Positions 1 to 8,435 are shown, counted from the stretch's first letter. The stretch is DNA of 19,486 bases from Clostridia bacterium (GCA_028704215.1 JAQVLJ010000008.1:1-19486), one strand, 5' to 3'. The notes: generated by a model from the sequence alone, not told the origin. Numbers and translations are program-made.

Positions 1-1024
1 CAGTGCCCAAAACACCCATAATAACTATGCATATAGTAAAAATTTTATCAGTAAAAGACAAGTTTGACTTCGTTTTTTTCATATCCACAAGCACTTCTTT
101 GCTTTTTACCTGGACTAAAATACTATTAATAAGTGACATTTTTTCCAAAAATTCTCGTTGTGACAGATTTTCCATATTAAGGCTCTTTACAACTTCTTCC
201 GCACGTTGCCGCATTTTTGTTTTTACAATCACTTGAACAAAATACCGATACAATCCTATCAAAATTATAAGTAAAGCGCTTACTATAAAAATGGTTGATA
301 TTGCACTTCCGCCAAACACCACATCAAAAAGCACTTGTCTAGCATTTCCCATAAACAAATGTCTGCTTTCTGCGTACGCAAAATATACTGACAAAAAATT
401 GTTCATAAAATGCATTATTATTCCTGTAAAAATGCTATCCGATACGAGAACGATATATCCAATTAAAAAACCTAAAATGGTAGCATAAAAGAATTTGATA
501 ACATCAAGATGCATCAGTCCAAAGAATATAGAGGACAATATTAGTGCCAGACGAGGATTTGTAATTTTTTTGAGTCCACCAAGCAACATTCCTCTGTGCA
601 AAATTTCTTCACATATACCAGGCAAAACAGCAATCAACAAAATGTCTGAAACAAAGGGGTCTATACCCAAGATAGGCGGTAAAAAAGTGTCGTTATATCC
701 CATCGTGTAAATTATAGATTGAAAAAATGTAGATACAAATATATTCAAAACATAAATAACAACACCTAGCACTATTGCAATAAGTATTATTTTTAATGAA
801 GTTTTTTTGAATCCAAAATCTTTTGCGGTTTGTTTTGTACTTTTTGATACTATCAAAGTGTACAAAAGACAAGGGATAGCAGTAATAACAGCGATTTGTA
901 TGAGAAGCGTAGATACAATTTCATTTTCGATTACTTTTAGATATATCAGACCAAAAGAAACCACCAAACATAGAAGTGATACAAAATATATGAAGTTGAT
1001 ATAATAAAATTTTTTGTTTTGCAT
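1..1024 (-). CDS. CPBP-family intramembrane metalloprotease, 3' end beyond window
   Basis: The frame read leftwards from an ATG at 1024 stays open to the window edge, giving 341 visible residues. It is a hydrophobic multi-pass membrane protein. The three CPBP (Abi/Rce1-like) signatures are in order: EExxxR (E139, E140, R144, within EEILHRG), FxxxH ending at H172 (FFGLMH), and HxxxN from H205 (HFMNN). In this family these residues form the metal-dependent active site within the membrane. Members process prenylated proteins, peptides or anti-sigma factors, or give self-immunity to bacteriocins; the substrate here is unknown. The start overlaps the upstream protease stop by one base (TAATG), so the two are probably translationally coupled in one transcript. 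After the CPBP core (about residue 250 on) there is a charged, probably cytoplasmic helical stretch and then a new hydrophobic segment at the edge, which is longer than a minimal CPBP protein. The family call is firm; the function is not. Confidence 0.85.
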   Translation of the reverse strand, partial: MQNKKFYYINFIYFVSLLCLVVSFGLIYLKVIENEIVSTLLIQIAVITAIPCLLYTLIVSKSTKQTAKDFGFKKTSLKIILIAIVLGVVIYVLNIFVSTFFQSIIYTMGYNDTFLPPILGIDPFVSDILLIAVLPGICEEILHRGMLLGGLKKITNPRLALILSSIFFGLMHLDVIKFFYATILGFLIGYIVLVSDSIFTGIIMHFMNNFLSVYFAYAESRHLFMGNARQVLFDVVFGGSAISTIFIVSALLIILIGLYRYFVQVIVKTKMRQRAEEVVKSLNMENLSQREFLEKMSLINSILVQVKSKEVLVDMKKTKSNLSFTDKIFTICIVIMGVLGT

Positions 1025-1971
1025 TATAATAACTCGCTAATAAATAGTATGCTCCACATTATTACCATGATTACAATACTTGAAGCAAATATAAGTTTTG
1101 ATTTTCTGCTAATTTTCTGTTTTTCAGCCATTTCATCTTGTTCTTTGTTTTTGAATAATTTTTTGTCAAAGAAAATGAACACAACTAGCACCACCCAAAG
1201 CAATACTAACACAATCGCACTAAATAGCGCAACATTGTTGTGTACAAACTGAACTCCTGACTGATTATGTGTCAAAAACTGTAATGTTACTGTAAACAAA
1301 TTGTTGACACCGTGGACAATTATACAATACCATATATTTTTTGTTTTTAACATTATCACTGCTAATAATATTCCAAATAAAAATGGATACAAAAACTGTG
1401 TAGCGGATAAATGAAAAACACTAAACATGATTGCTGACATAAATATTGCAAAGGTGTCATTTTTTTGCCTTAAACCTTGAAATATAATACCTCTAAATAA
1501 TAGTTCTTCACAAAAAGCGGGCGCAATAACCAAAGCCCCAACTGCCAATAGATAATTAACCCAAGTATTGATTTCAAAAGGCATCTCTGCAATGGGAAAT
1601 TTGATGAATTTTAAAAACAATTCAAAATAATTTATCACACCGCTTAAAGCAAAGATGGTAAAAATACCAACCAAAACATAAAGTAATATTTGCCACACAT
1701 TAATCTTGCGCTTAAAAATGGTATTCGGCTTCAAATCATAGTTAAATTTTATATACAAATAAACCGCTAAAAAACTTAACTGCATGACTATCGAAAGCAA
1801 ACTAATATATATTGGAGAACTCTCCATAATTTCATTAATATTAGACACATTAAATAACAATAGAATTGTCATACTTAAAAATGAAAAAATAATGACAGTT
1901 ATTTGAGAAATCAAAAAACCTGACAAATATGCTTTACCTGCTTCTGCTATAGTTAATGTGTTCTTTTTCAC
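1024..1971 (-). CDS. CPBP-family intramembrane metalloprotease
   Basis: This 315-residue polytopic membrane protein has about eight hydrophobic segments. The catalytic signatures are complete: EELLFRG (E155, E156, R160), FSVFH (H187) and HGVNN (H220, N223, N224). The family consists of membrane-embedded metalloproteases. Bacterial members act in bacteriocin maturation or immunity and in signalling, so no substrate can be assigned. The GTG start at 1971 is chosen because the frame is closed just upstream by a TAG and no other start fits before residue 34. The start lies almost exactly where transcription should begin from the strong promoter at 1978-2006, so the mRNA may be leaderless. It is followed without a gap by a second CPBP gene and preceded by a small XRE regulator on the same strand, suggesting a regulator-protease-protease unit. 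Confidence 0.88.
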   Translation of the reverse strand: MKKNTLTIAEAGKAYLSGFLISQITVIIFSFLSMTILLLFNVSNINEIMESSPIYISLLSIVMQLSFLAVYLYIKFNYDLKPNTIFKRKINVWQILLYVLVGIFTIFALSGVINYFELFLKFIKFPIAEMPFEINTWVNYLLAVGALVIAPAFCEELLFRGIIFQGLRQKNDTFAIFMSAIMFSVFHLSATQFLYPFLFGILLAVIMLKTKNIWYCIIVHGVNNLFTVTLQFLTHNQSGVQFVHNNVALFSAIVLVLLWVVLVVFIFFDKKLFKNKEQDEMAEKQKISRKSKLIFASSIVIMVIMWSILFISELL

Positions 1972-1977
1972 CCGTTT

Positions 1978-2006
1978 ATTATACTATAAAAGCATAAAAA
2001 AAACAA
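1978..2006 (-). promoter_or_regulatory. Promoter of the CPBP protease pair
   Basis: Read on the minus strand, TTGTTT (2001-2006) and a perfect TATAAT (1978-1983) are separated by 17 bp, a good vegetative sigma factor promoter. The expected transcription start is about 1971, which is the first base of the GTG start codon. This implies little or no leader. The promoter lies between the XRE gene and the proteases, so the proteases can be expressed apart from the regulator. Confidence 0.7.
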
Positions 2007-2031
2007 CTAAACAATACATGCAAAAAAAATG

Positions 2032-2280
2032 TTACTTATAAAGTCTGTCAAAAAATTCAGAACATCCTTTTTTGAATGCCCTACAAAAATAGGGCAATTC
2101 TACTGCATAAACTTGACGTCTTCCTAATTCAATTTTAGACAACGTAACTCTACTGATATTCAAGCCTTCAAAATTAAGTTTTTGGGTAAGGTCATCTTGA
2201 GTAAGGTTATTCATCAATCTCATTTTTGCCAAATTGTTTCCCAAATTTCTATTGTCTTGAGATAGTATTTTTTCTTTCAT
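2032..2280 (-). CDS. XRE-family (Cro/CI-type) helix-turn-helix regulator
   Basis: An 82-residue DNA-binding protein made almost entirely of one HTH_3 domain. The pattern LTQDDLTQKLNFEGLNIS, then RVTLSKIELGRRQV, matches helices 2-4 of the Cro/CI fold, followed by a hydrophobic C-terminal helix ending in CSEFFDRLYK. There is no sensor domain. The ATG at 2280 is preferred over an upstream in-frame TTG at 2298 because AAAAGG lies six bases before the ATG, inside what would otherwise be coding. The gene has its own extended -10 promoter and is transcribed away from pth and towards the CPBP proteases, so it may control itself, those proteases or both. The DNA target is not evident. It is too small and too general in type to be named SinR or any other specific regulator. 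Confidence 0.85.
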   Translation of the reverse strand: MKEKILSQDNRNLGNNLAKMRLMNNLTQDDLTQKLNFEGLNISRVTLSKIELGRRQVYAVELPYFCRAFKKGCSEFFDRLYK

Positions 2281-2334
2281 ACTTATCCTTTTGTACAATT
2301 TCTTTGAAGCAATTAAAAAAATAAATTCACCTGT

Positions 2335-2363
2335 ATTTTAGCATTTATGAAAGTTATATCCAA
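2335..2363 (-). promoter_or_regulatory. Extended -10 promoter of the XRE regulator
   Basis: On the minus strand TTGGAT (2358-2363) and TAAAAT (2335-2340) are 17 bp apart, with a TG one base before the -10 (TGCTAAAAT). The predicted transcript starts near 2328, leaving a leader of about 48 nt before the ATG at 2280. The 11-mer ATGCTAAAATA at the -10 is also present, in the opposite orientation, at the pth promoter. Confidence 0.6.
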
Positions 2364-2493
2364 ACAAAATTATCGTTTTTCAACAAAAATATTTATAAAT
2401 CGCATCAATTATCAGTATAAATGCTTAATTTTATATCAATTTTGACACAATATGTTTTCTTATAAAAATAATTGATTTATCTTTTTTATTAAG

Positions 2494-2522
2494 TTGAATT
2501 TATTTTGTCGCTATGCTAAAAT
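2494..2522 (+). promoter_or_regulatory. Promoter of pth-mfd
   Basis: TTGAAT (2494-2499) and TAAAAT (2517-2522) are separated by 17 bp, with an extended -10 TG (TGCTAAAAT). The expected start is about 2529, so the leader would be only about 11 nt and begin next to the ribosome binding site GGAG (2530-2533). A perfect TTGACA also occurs at 2442-2447, but it has no -10 at a usual distance. Confidence 0.65.
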
Positions 2523-2539
2523 AGTTTTTGGAGAAATAA

Positions 2540-3049
2540 ATGCGTCTAATAGTTGGACTTGGAAATCCAAATAAATTGTACAAAAAAACATTTCACAATG
2601 CTGGGTTTATGGTTGTGGACTTGTTTGCAAAAAATAACAAATTAAAATTAAATAAAAACAAGTGCAAAGCAAAAATTGCCATTGCTGACAATTATATTTT
2701 GTGTGAGCCACAAACTTATATGAATTTGTCAGGCGATAGTGTACTTGAATTGAAAAAATATTTTAAAGTAAAAAATGAAGATATTTTGATTATTCTTGAT
2801 GATATCGACTTGAAAAAAGGGGATATACGATTTAGAATTAATGGAAGTGCTGGCACTCATAATGGACTTAGAGATATATTGGCAAAAGTTGGCGAAACAC
2901 CACGTTTGCGTATCGGTATTGGGAGGAATGAAGGGGATTTGGCAGAATATGTATTGTCCGATATTGATTGTGAAAGTAAAGTATTGATTGATTCCGCTAT
3001 CGAAAAGGCGCAAGATGTAATAAGCAAATTCATTGAAGGGGATATGTAG
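2540..3049 (+). CDS. pth: Peptidyl-tRNA hydrolase
   Basis: The 169-residue cytoplasmic enzyme hydrolyses the ester bond of peptidyl-tRNAs that drop off ribosomes, recycling the tRNA. It opens with the family signature GLGNPNKLYKKTFHNAGF, carrying the conserved Asn and the catalytic His. QTYMNLSG and the DDIDLKKGDIRFR / GSAGTHNGLRD block follow, all in the usual order. It is slightly shorter than the roughly 185-195 residues usual for the family, mostly at the C-terminus. The ATG is preceded by GGAG with a six-base spacer. Only two bases separate its TAG from the mfd start, and the ribosome binding site for mfd lies inside its last codons, so the two are co-transcribed and probably translationally coupled. 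The pth-mfd pairing is common in Bacillota. Confidence 0.96.
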   Translation: MRLIVGLGNPNKLYKKTFHNAGFMVVDLFAKNNKLKLNKNKCKAKIAIADNYILCEPQTYMNLSGDSVLELKKYFKVKNEDILIILDDIDLKKGDIRFRINGSAGTHNGLRDILAKVGETPRLRIGIGRNEGDLAEYVLSDIDCESKVLIDSAIEKAQDVISKFIEGDM

Positions 3050-3051
3050 TT

Positions 3052-6000
3052 TTGGATTTGGAATTTTTGCATAAATATACTGAAACTCTTAATTCAGACA
3101 AAAATTTAGTTTTAAAAGGTCTACACGTAGGCGAAATTGTTTCATTATTGAGCGAGTGTAAAAGACCTATTTTTTTTGTAGCACCCAATGTGGAGTTTGC
3201 ACAAAATATATATGAACAATCTTTGGCGTTGAACAAAAAAGCAGTTTTTTTAAACAACTTCGATTTGCCGTACATGACAAGCACTTTTGAAAGTCAGCAG
3301 AATAAAATATCGCTTTTGAAGTCGATGTATGATTTGTGTACTCAAAATATCGATATTGTTGTGACTACACCAGAAGCCCTGTTTGTAAAAGTTTGTTCGA
3401 AAAGTCAATTTGAAAAAAACATTTTGAATATTCAAGTTGAACAAAATTATGATTTGCTAAGTTTTGTAAAAAGGCTAGCGTTTTTGGGCTACAAGCGAGT
3501 AGAAAGCGTGCAAAATTGTGGAGATTATGCTGTTCGTGGAGATATTATTGATATTTTTGCACCCAATAATGCTAATCCGATTCGAATTAATTTTTTTGAT
3601 GACTTGATAGAAAAAATATATTTGTTTGATGAAGTCAATGGAACAAAAATTTCAGAGTTGAAATCTATAAATATTTGTCCAAACAAATTTGTTTTTTTGG
3701 ACAATCAACAAGTTGATATTATAGCTACTGGGTTACAAAATATTATAAACAAATATAATGAAACAAATTTGCAAAATGTAATGTCAAAATTGCATATGGA
3801 AAATGATATTGATTATGAATTTTTAAATTTGGTAGAAAATCAGGGTGATTATTTATATAACTTAATAGATAATGCGGATTTTTGTTTTGTTAACACACTA
3901 CAAATTGAAAATAGTTTTGATAGTGCAAAGGACAATATTTTTAAACGAATTGATATATTATTCCAAAATGAAACTTTGCAAAATCTACAAAAAAAACAAT
4001 ATGACTTACAATTTAATGATGTTGTTAAAATAAATCGCTTTTTGATGTTTGACAATACTTTAAATTACGAAAACTATAATTATGATGATTTGATTGAAAT
4101 AAAAAGCATAGCCTTTAGTGATTTTTTGTACAAGATAGAACTTCTTTTGGCGGAAACAAAAAAATATTTGGACAAAAAAATATTTCTTTGTCTTGACAAT
4201 GAAGATACGCTTGCTTCTATAAAAAACATATTCAACAAAATGCAAGTGAATTATTCCACAATAGACAATAACGAAGATATAAACAAATATAGCAAAACAG
4301 GACTTATTTTGTCTTCCTACCACATACCTTACAATATTACTTTTTCGGAAAGTAACGTGTTGTATATAGGCAGTGTCAATTTTGCACACAAAAAGAAAGT
4401 AAAAACACAAAAAGCATCTTATGTAAAATATCTACCAAAAGCGGGAGAATATGTCGTTCATGATGTGCATGGTATAGGCGTTTGCGAGGGCGTAGAAAGA
4501 ATAACCGTTATGGGTGTAGAAAAAGATTATTTCAAACTACGCTATCGAAATAACGATATTTTGTACGTGCCTATCGAAAATACTGATTGTTTATCACTTT
4601 ATTTGAGTGATAGTAGTTCTGTCCATCTGAACAAATTGGGCGGAAGAGAATTTGCTACAATTAAGAAAAAAGCACAAGAAGCCATTGATGATATGGCAAA
4701 AGAATTATTACTTTTATATTCTGCACGAAACAATGCAAAGGGTTTTGTTTACAGCAAAGATGATTATCTTATGACAGAGTTCGAACAAAGTTTTCCTTAC
4801 ACCGAAACTCCCGATCAATCACAAGCAATTCTTGATGTAAAAAACGATATGACTAGTTCAAAAATTATGGATAGATTGATTTGTGGAGATGTGGGCTATG
4901 GTAAAACAGAAGTTGCCTTACGCGCAATGTTCAAAGCTGTGTTGGATGGAAAACAAGTTGCCTTTATGGCACCCACCACTATATTATCTTTGCAACATTA
5001 TATGAGCGTAATAGATAGATGCAAAAATTTCGAAATTCGTGTTGAAATGCTTAATAGATTCAAATCAAGCAAACAGCAAAATCAAATAATTGATGATTTG
5101 AAAAGCGGCAAAGTAAATGTTGTTTGTGGCACTCATAGACTTTTGTCAAACGATGTAGGCTTCAAGTCTTTGGGACTTTTGATTCTCGATGAAGAGCAGC
5201 GTTTTGGCGTAGGTGCAAAAGAAAAAATAAAGCAATTAAAAAATAATGTGGACGTTTTGACTATGTCAGCGACACCTATACCACGTACTTTAAATATGGC
5301 TTTGCTTTCACTAAGAGATGTTTCTATTATTAACACTCCTCCGCAAGATAGACTTCCAGTAAAAACTTATGTTTTGTCTTACAATCCAAATATAGTTGTA
5401 CAAGCAATAAAAGAAGAAGTTGCCCGTGGAGGACAAGTTTTGGTTGTTTATAATGATATAGACAAAATTTATCATTTAAAAAACACTCTAAAAACTTTGG
5501 TAAACGATGAAAATGTTTCATTTGATGTGGCGCATGGACAGATGAATAAGATTGTCCTAGAAAATGCTATCAAAAAACTATACGACAAAGAAACACAAGT
5601 ATTTGTATCCACCACCCTTATTGAAAACGGAGTTGATTTGCCCAAAGCAAATACATTGATTGTTTTGAATAGTCATAGGCTTGGACTCGCTCAAATGTAC
5701 CAGTTACGTGGAAGAGTTGGACGTAGTATTGAACAGGCTTATGCGTATTTTACGTATCCAAAAGAAGATATTTTGACGGAAGATGCAGTAAAAAGACTTG
5801 AAATTTTGGCAGAAAATACTGAATTAGGCAGTGGTTTTAAAATTGCGATGAGAGATTTGCAAATGCGTGGCGCAGGCGAATTGTTGGGAAGATATCAACA
5901 CGGACATATGGTCAAAATTGGCTATGATATGTATGTCAAACTTTTGAACGATGCGACAAGTAAATTGCGTGGTGAAAAGTTGGAAATACAAAAAGATATA

Positions 6001-6435
6001 AAAATAGATATTTCTTTGTCTGCAAATATTCCATTGAACTATATAGGTGATGAAACAGAAAGACTGAAAGTGTATTCAAAAATATCCAACATTACCGATC
6101 AAGAGAGTCAGAAAAAAGTAATTAACTTTATAAAAGAAACTTATGGAGAGAAAATACCACAATCAGTCGTTCAACTTTGCGTTGTTTCACTGATTAAATC
6201 ACTTGCAACAAAACTAAATATAAAAAATATTAGCATCACACCATCAAATATAAACATTGTTTTCTACTCACAAAATTTTAATGTCAATAAGTTGTTAAAA
6301 AAAATAAGCAAGTATAACAAGTTTAGTATAAAAAATGCGCAAATGCCTACAATTTATTTGAAAGAAAAGGACTTTACAGTATCAAACGCACAGACTTACA
6401 TTTTGAACTATTTGATTGATAGTCAAAACGATTAA
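3052..6435 (+). CDS. mfd: Transcription-repair coupling factor Mfd
   Basis: The 1,127-residue DNA translocase removes RNA polymerase stalled at DNA lesions and recruits UvrA for nucleotide excision repair. The N-terminal UvrB-like module spans about residues 1-350. The RNA-polymerase-interacting (CarD-like) domain is at about 464-520 (AGEYVVHDVHGIGVC). The motor follows, with Walker A GDVGYGKT at 612-619, DEEQ at 713-716, then SATPIPRTLN, and GRVGR at 887-891. The translocation (TRG) motif RDLQMRGAGELLG begins at 934, and the autoinhibitory C-terminal domain fills the rest. All key residues are present and the length is within the family range. The start is TTG at 3052, with AGGGG (3037-3041) about ten bases before it inside pth, and the N-terminal sequence aligns naturally from here. 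Expression depends on the pth promoter. Confidence 0.97.
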   Translation: MDLEFLHKYTETLNSDKNLVLKGLHVGEIVSLLSECKRPIFFVAPNVEFAQNIYEQSLALNKKAVFLNNFDLPYMTSTFESQQNKISLLKSMYDLCTQNIDIVVTTPEALFVKVCSKSQFEKNILNIQVEQNYDLLSFVKRLAFLGYKRVESVQNCGDYAVRGDIIDIFAPNNANPIRINFFDDLIEKIYLFDEVNGTKISELKSINICPNKFVFLDNQQVDIIATGLQNIINKYNETNLQNVMSKLHMENDIDYEFLNLVENQGDYLYNLIDNADFCFVNTLQIENSFDSAKDNIFKRIDILFQNETLQNLQKKQYDLQFNDVVKINRFLMFDNTLNYENYNYDDLIEIKSIAFSDFLYKIELLLAETKKYLDKKIFLCLDNEDTLASIKNIFNKMQVNYSTIDNNEDINKYSKTGLILSSYHIPYNITFSESNVLYIGSVNFAHKKKVKTQKASYVKYLPKAGEYVVHDVHGIGVCEGVERITVMGVEKDYFKLRYRNNDILYVPIENTDCLSLYLSDSSSVHLNKLGGREFATIKKKAQEAIDDMAKELLLLYSARNNAKGFVYSKDDYLMTEFEQSFPYTETPDQSQAILDVKNDMTSSKIMDRLICGDVGYGKTEVALRAMFKAVLDGKQVAFMAPTTILSLQHYMSVIDRCKNFEIRVEMLNRFKSSKQQNQIIDDLKSGKVNVVCGTHRLLSNDVGFKSLGLLILDEEQRFGVGAKEKIKQLKNNVDVLTMSATPIPRTLNMALLSLRDVSIINTPPQDRLPVKTYVLSYNPNIVVQAIKEEVARGGQVLVVYNDIDKIYHLKNTLKTLVNDENVSFDVAHGQMNKIVLENAIKKLYDKETQVFVSTTLIENGVDLPKANTLIVLNSHRLGLAQMYQLRGRVGRSIEQAYAYFTYPKEDILTEDAVKRLEILAENTELGSGFKIAMRDLQMRGAGELLGRYQHGHMVKIGYDMYVKLLNDATSKLRGEKLEIQKDIKIDISLSANIPLNYIGDETERLKVYSKISNITDQESQKKVINFIKETYGEKIPQSVVQLCVVSLIKSLATKLNIKNISITPSNINIVFYSQNFNVNKLLKKISKYNKFSIKNAQMPTIYLKEKDFTVSNAQTYILNYLIDSQND

Positions 6436-6461
6436 TTGATACACAAATTGCATATAAATAT

Positions 6462-6490
6462 TTGCATTTTTATTATTTTCAGTGTATAAT
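6462..6490 (+). promoter_or_regulatory. Promoter of the foldase lipoprotein
   Basis: TTGCAT (6462-6467) and a perfect TATAAT (6485-6490) are separated by 17 bp. Transcription should start near 6497, giving a leader of about 26 nt. It sits in the 87-bp gap after mfd, so the lipoprotein can be expressed independently of pth-mfd. Confidence 0.7.
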
Positions 6491-6522
6491 GTTAACGATT
6501 TATGCTGACCAGGAGTTTTTTA

Positions 6523-8238
6523 ATGAAAAGAAAATTATTGATTTTGATATTATGTTTGTTAGTTATTGTACCTACCTTGGCAGGTTGTGGCAGTTTTTCC
6601 GTAAACCCCGTTAAGTTTTATAATGCTGTAGTGGCAAAAGTGGAAGATACTAACATTACACGTCAAGATTTGCTCAGCGCTTACAATAGTTATGGTTACA
6701 CAAACTATGTTACCAATGGTGGCCAAACAGTAGCAGAAGCAATGCAGAGCACACTAGACCTTCTTACTAAACGTGAAACCTTAAAACAATATGCAGAAAC
6801 TGCAACACTAACAGATGATACTACCAAAAAATATATTTTGAATGACTACGAAATTAATGAAATGTTTGCAGAAGTATTTGATTATTTTGACTCTTCTTTC
6901 GACTCATATATGGATAAGGCAAGAGAGATTTTGGGACAAGAACTTGAAGAAAATGAAGAAGAAGAGGAAGAAACAAAATACACTTTTTCAAAATACGAAA
7001 AACGTGCAAATATTACAACTTCTAGTGGAGCAGAAAGCGTATCGTACATTGATGAAGATATGGCTACTGTACCAGAAAATTATATTTTAGATAATAGTTT
7101 TTATAGCCAACATAGTGATATTGATACTATCGCAGAAGAATTGTACGAAACGTACGTTTATCATTACGATGACCAAGAAGTATACGACAAAGCACATCAA
7201 CTTCTTGTTCAACAACTGATAAAAAACAATAGATACAAAAGAGTAGATGGCAAAGCAATGTCTACTGACAGCGATGATGTATTGGTAGCAGAGTTTAAAA
7301 GAGCATACGAAAATGCATATACAAATGCCTATATCTCAAAAATTCGAACAACTTATCTTCATAATGAAAGTATAGATGTAGACTATTTGTTAAGAAAATT
7401 TACATCTTTGTATAACACAAGTGAAGTAAAATATAGTTTGAGTGCATCAGATTATAATTCAGATATGTTAAAAGATAATGTAAGTGTGCTTTACCATCCA
7501 ACCAGCGAAAATGCTGATACATTCTTTTATGTATACAATTTGTTGTTGCAATTTACGGATGCACAAAAGTCTACGTATTCCGCCTTGGTATCTGCCTATG
7601 AAAATAATATTATCGATGAAAGCACCTACAATACTTCGATGACCAATTTGAAAAATGAGATACCAGTTTACATTAGAGATTCTGAGGGCAACAAGACTTT
7701 ATCCACATACACTGTTGCAGATATAGAAAATATGTTGACAACTTCCATTGTTGGTACAGATTCTCAAAAACTTGTTGCAATAAACAATTTGATTTATTCA
7801 TACAACGAAGACCCAGGTATGTTTACTGGCAAGACGCCTTATGTTATAGGACTTGAAAATAGTTCTATGGTTGACGAATTCAACGAAGTTAGTCGTGAGT
7901 TGGCAGAAGATGGAGTTTTTGGAAGTTATGAAGGTACTTTTACTACCTACGGATATCACATTGTATTTTATGCTGGAAATGCTCTACAAAAAATTAATCG
8001 CAGTGATGTAAATAGCTTGACTCTAACAAAATTGAGCCAAACATACATCAATGATTTGACGGAGTATTCATATTTTGACTGGCTATTTGATACTGTGTAT
8101 CCTGCTGATGTAACTGATGATATTTATTCTTCAAACAACGGATATAGCGAGTACGAAGATTTGCTAATGAGCGACTTGTCCAACTCATACAAAGTAACAA
8201 TTTATAGTGATGTTTTAAAAAATATGACAAAAATATAA
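6523..8238 (+). CDS. SurA/PrsA-like foldase lipoprotein with divergent parvulin region
   Basis: The 571-residue protein has a lipoprotein signal: a short basic N-terminus, a hydrophobic core, and the lipobox LAGC with Cys22. It would be anchored on the outer face of the membrane. After the lipid anchor, VAKVEDTNITRQDLLSAY resembles the N-terminal helix region of SurA/PrsA-type chaperones. Near residues 427-485 the text around PGMFTG and YGYHIVFY resembles the end of a PPIC-type parvulin domain, although the fold core between is poorly conserved. An acidic run (EENEEEEEE) lies near residue 145. It is much longer than typical PrsA (about 280-350 residues). The downstream ATG is used because AGGAG (6511-6515) stands seven bases before it; an in-frame ATG at 6502 lies upstream of that site. 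A peptidylprolyl isomerase after mfd is a familiar order in Clostridia, which supports the call. Isomerase activity itself is uncertain. Confidence 0.7.
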   Translation: MKRKLLILILCLLVIVPTLAGCGSFSVNPVKFYNAVVAKVEDTNITRQDLLSAYNSYGYTNYVTNGGQTVAEAMQSTLDLLTKRETLKQYAETATLTDDTTKKYILNDYEINEMFAEVFDYFDSSFDSYMDKAREILGQELEENEEEEEETKYTFSKYEKRANITTSSGAESVSYIDEDMATVPENYILDNSFYSQHSDIDTIAEELYETYVYHYDDQEVYDKAHQLLVQQLIKNNRYKRVDGKAMSTDSDDVLVAEFKRAYENAYTNAYISKIRTTYLHNESIDVDYLLRKFTSLYNTSEVKYSLSASDYNSDMLKDNVSVLYHPTSENADTFFYVYNLLLQFTDAQKSTYSALVSAYENNIIDESTYNTSMTNLKNEIPVYIRDSEGNKTLSTYTVADIENMLTTSIVGTDSQKLVAINNLIYSYNEDPGMFTGKTPYVIGLENSSMVDEFNEVSRELAEDGVFGSYEGTFTTYGYHIVFYAGNALQKINRSDVNSLTLTKLSQTYINDLTEYSYFDWLFDTVYPADVTDDIYSSNNGYSEYEDLLMSDLSNSYKVTIYSDVLKNMTKI

Positions 8239-8341
8239 TTGGAAAAGATAAAACGACTAAACTTAACATTCTATAAATTAGCATAATATATTATTAAAAA
8301 AAAGTGAATTACAATAGACGGTAGTGTTTATGATTTCAGAT

Positions 8342-8377
8342 TATAATGCTTTTTGCACTTATAATAGGGAATATAAT
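8342..8377 (+). promoter_or_regulatory. Possible -10 elements for the Nudix gene
   Basis: Three TATAAT hexamers occur at 8342-8347, 8360-8365 and 8372-8377, upstream of the Nudix gene in a 197-bp gap. None has a convincing -35 at 16-18 bp, so the exact promoter is unresolved. The rest of the gap (8239-8435) is AT-rich with no gene and no GC-rich terminator hairpin. Confidence 0.3.
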
Positions 8378-8435
8378 ATTCAAATGTGAGGATTTAAAAA
8401 ATTTAAAAAAAAATTGTATTTGGAGAAGAAACAAA

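Noticed and set aside
2032..2280. XRE protein as a SinR-like master regulator of the sipW region
   Set aside because: It is several kilobases away, beside unrelated proteases, and lacks the SinI-binding C-terminal region; nothing in the sequence links it to sipW.
2281..2298. Longer XRE protein starting at a TTG at 2298
   Set aside because: The AAAAGG ribosome site and spacer for the ATG at 2280 lie inside this extension, and the HTH domain needs no extra residues.
2442..2447. Perfect TTGACA -35 as a second pth promoter
   Set aside because: The closest TATAAA is only 13 bp away, and 16-18 bp downstream there is no good -10.
4060..4410. Minus-strand open frame inside mfd
   Set aside because: It is the reverse shadow of a firmly identified gene and consists of low-complexity F, I, V and K runs.
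6502..6522. Foldase start at the upstream ATG 6502
   Set aside because: AGGAG (6511-6515) lies downstream of this ATG, and the later start at 6523 gives a clean lipoprotein signal peptide.
8346..8435. Nudix protein beginning at ATG 8346
   Set aside because: There is no ribosome site, the extra segment overlaps putative -10 elements, and GGAG precedes the ATG at 8436.
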